A stretch of DNA of 64,000 bases, taken from NCBI RefSeq assembly GCF_003428645.1, contig NZ_QVQH01000026.1:1-64000 (forward strand), given 5' to 3'. Shown piece after piece: positions 63,074 to 64,000 of this stretch (position 1 is the stretch's first letter; each line of letters starts with the position of its first letter). The notes under the pieces were generated by a model. That model saw only the letters and a list, made by a program, of their open reading frames with translations, was not told where the DNA came from and searched no databases. This DNA comes from Geodermatophilus marinus (lineage in GTDB: Bacteria; Actinomycetota; Actinomycetes; Mycobacteriales; Geodermatophilaceae). The position numbers were made by a program, and so were the translations under genes.

Positions 63074-64000
63074 GCCAGGTCGTCCTGCACGGCATGCGTC
63101 GGGCGACCGACCGCGTCCAGCTGCTCGCCCGGGGGAGCGGCCAGGTCCCCGACATCAGCTCGCTCGTCCCGGCCGAGTTCGGTGGTCCGGCCACCGACGA
63201 GGCACGCCGGCACGCCACCATCAGCTGCATCATCCCGGCGTACAACGAGGAGTCGACGATCGCCGACGTCCTCTCCTCGCTGCTGAGCCAGACCCGGCTG
63301 CCCGACGCCATCCACGTCATCATCAACAACACCGACGACGACACCCCGGAGATCGCCCGGCGCTTCGAGGGCGAGCACCAGCGGGTGGTCAAGGGCGAGC
63401 TGTTCACCACCGTCGTGCACGTCCACGACATCGGCGAGAACCCTGACAAGAAGGTCGGCGCGCTCAACTTCGGCTACTACGTCAGCCGCGGCTACGACTA
63501 CGTCCTCGGCGTCGACGGCGACACCACGCTCGACCGGCGCTGCGTCGAGTGGCTGGAGAAGGAGATGGTCACCGACCCGCGCATCGGCGGGCTGTCGGCC
63601 ATCTACACCTTCGACAAGTCCCGGGTGCACGGCGCCATGGCGAGGTTCCTCGTCGCCGGGCAGCGGGCCCAGTTCGCCGGGTTCAACATGGACAACCTGG
63701 TCCGCGGCCGGAACATGGCCGTGCTCGGCGGGCAGTGCAGCATCTTCAGCGTCCGCGCGCTGGAGACGGTGATGTACCGCAACCACCAGTCCGCGCCGTG
63801 GGTGCGCGACTCGGAGGTGGAGGACTCCAAGCTCTCGCTGCAGATCAAGGACGCCGGGTTCAGCACGAAGATCAGCGCCCGGGCGCGGGCCTTCGTCGGC
63901 CCGATGGAGACGCTGCGGGCGCTGCACGGCCAGCAGGTGAAGTGGAACTTCGGCGGCATCGACCTGCTGTGGCCCGGTCAGCGCGGCGACACCAAGGGCC
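63069..64000 (+). CDS. Family 2 glycosyltransferase, processive type (partial, cut by right edge)
   Basis: The first 310 residues of a GT2 enzyme, starting at GTG 63069, which overlaps the lipoprotein stop. ISCIIPAYNEESTIADVLSSLLSQT is the nucleotide-sugar-binding N-terminus, GVDGDTTLDRR carries the DxD metal motif, MAVLGGQCSIFSVRAL is the acceptor/TED-region strand and QQVKW resembles the QxxRW motif of processive synthases (PgaC, hyaluronan, cellulose type). The membrane segments expected at the C-terminus are outside the window. It probably makes an exopolysaccharide with the lipoprotein. Confidence 0.88.

Overview
The window is a very GC-rich chromosomal segment with short intergenic gaps, many GTG starts, GTGA stop/start overlaps and several leaderless-looking promoters, which points to an actinobacterium. 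A mycobacteria-like fabG-fabI-ferrochelatase operon, a Ku/LigD-type repair operon, coenzyme F420-type and mycofactocin-type oxidoreductases, and a SigB/SigF partner-switching locus fit that group. Geodermatophilaceae (Geodermatophilus, Blastococcus, Modestobacter) or a close relative is my best guess, by inference only. I saw no rRNA, tRNA, CRISPR array or prophage. One probable insertion-sequence transposase is cut by the left edge.

Region 1 (about 0.2-15.7 kb) is a catabolic island. It holds an NDMA-type alcohol dehydrogenase, a SnoaL-like protein, an aldehyde dehydrogenase, an HSL-type esterase, two tandem Baeyer-Villiger monooxygenases (BVMOs), a mycofactocin-type SDR, an LLM-class (F420-type) oxidoreductase and a complete beta-oxidation set (acyl-CoA dehydrogenase, enoyl-CoA hydratase, hydroxyacyl-CoA dehydrogenase-like SDR, thiolase), followed by a FadR-type regulator and a cupin. 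Together they read as alcohol -> ketone -> ester/lactone -> hydroxyacid -> acid -> acyl-CoA -> acetyl-CoA. Both BVMO genes carry a lesion as sequenced: an in-frame TAG in one and a GC-dinucleotide frameshift in the other.

Region 2 (15.7-30.5 kb) is central-carbon and ion handling: an AI-2E-type permease, acetate kinase and phosphoketolase, then a P-type cation ATPase (two frameshifts as sequenced), a hydroxyacid-oxoacid transhydrogenase next to a D-2-hydroxyglutarate-dehydrogenase-like flavo-Fe-S protein, a KhtT/KhtU-like K+/H+ antiporter pair and a PhaB/FabG-type reductase.

Region 3 (30.5-44.5 kb) holds a frameshifted P-loop kinase, two more AI-2E permeases, a dienelactone hydrolase, a PPOX-fold protein, a PAC2 protein, an aromatic-acid-type MFS permease, PurU and a Ku - DNA ligase - LigD-polymerase operon in which Ku has a histone-H1-like tail.

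Region 4 (44-50 kb) is a general-stress partner-switching locus: a STAS antagonist, topoisomerase IB, a three-module PAS/PP2C-ATPase-STAS phosphatase, an RsbW-like anti-sigma factor and a SigB/SigF-family sigma factor. Promoter-like sequences of the GTTT/GNNT-N14-16-GGGTA type lie before the sigma operon, one AI-2E gene and a divergent DUF1360/DUF5709 pair, and suggest a local regulon.

Region 5 (50-64 kb) contains an SPFH/NfeD pair, ferrochelatase-fabI-fabG, a thioesterase, a DUF4032 protein, a short graveyard of gene fragments (alpha/beta-hydrolase, HTH, VOC and HxlR remnants) around msrA, a GH13 glucosidase, a quinone-oxidoreductase-like protein, a lipoprotein and a GT2 glycosyltransferase cut by the right edge. 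Several lesions are single-base or dinucleotide indels in G/C runs, so sequencing error must be excluded before any gene is called dead.
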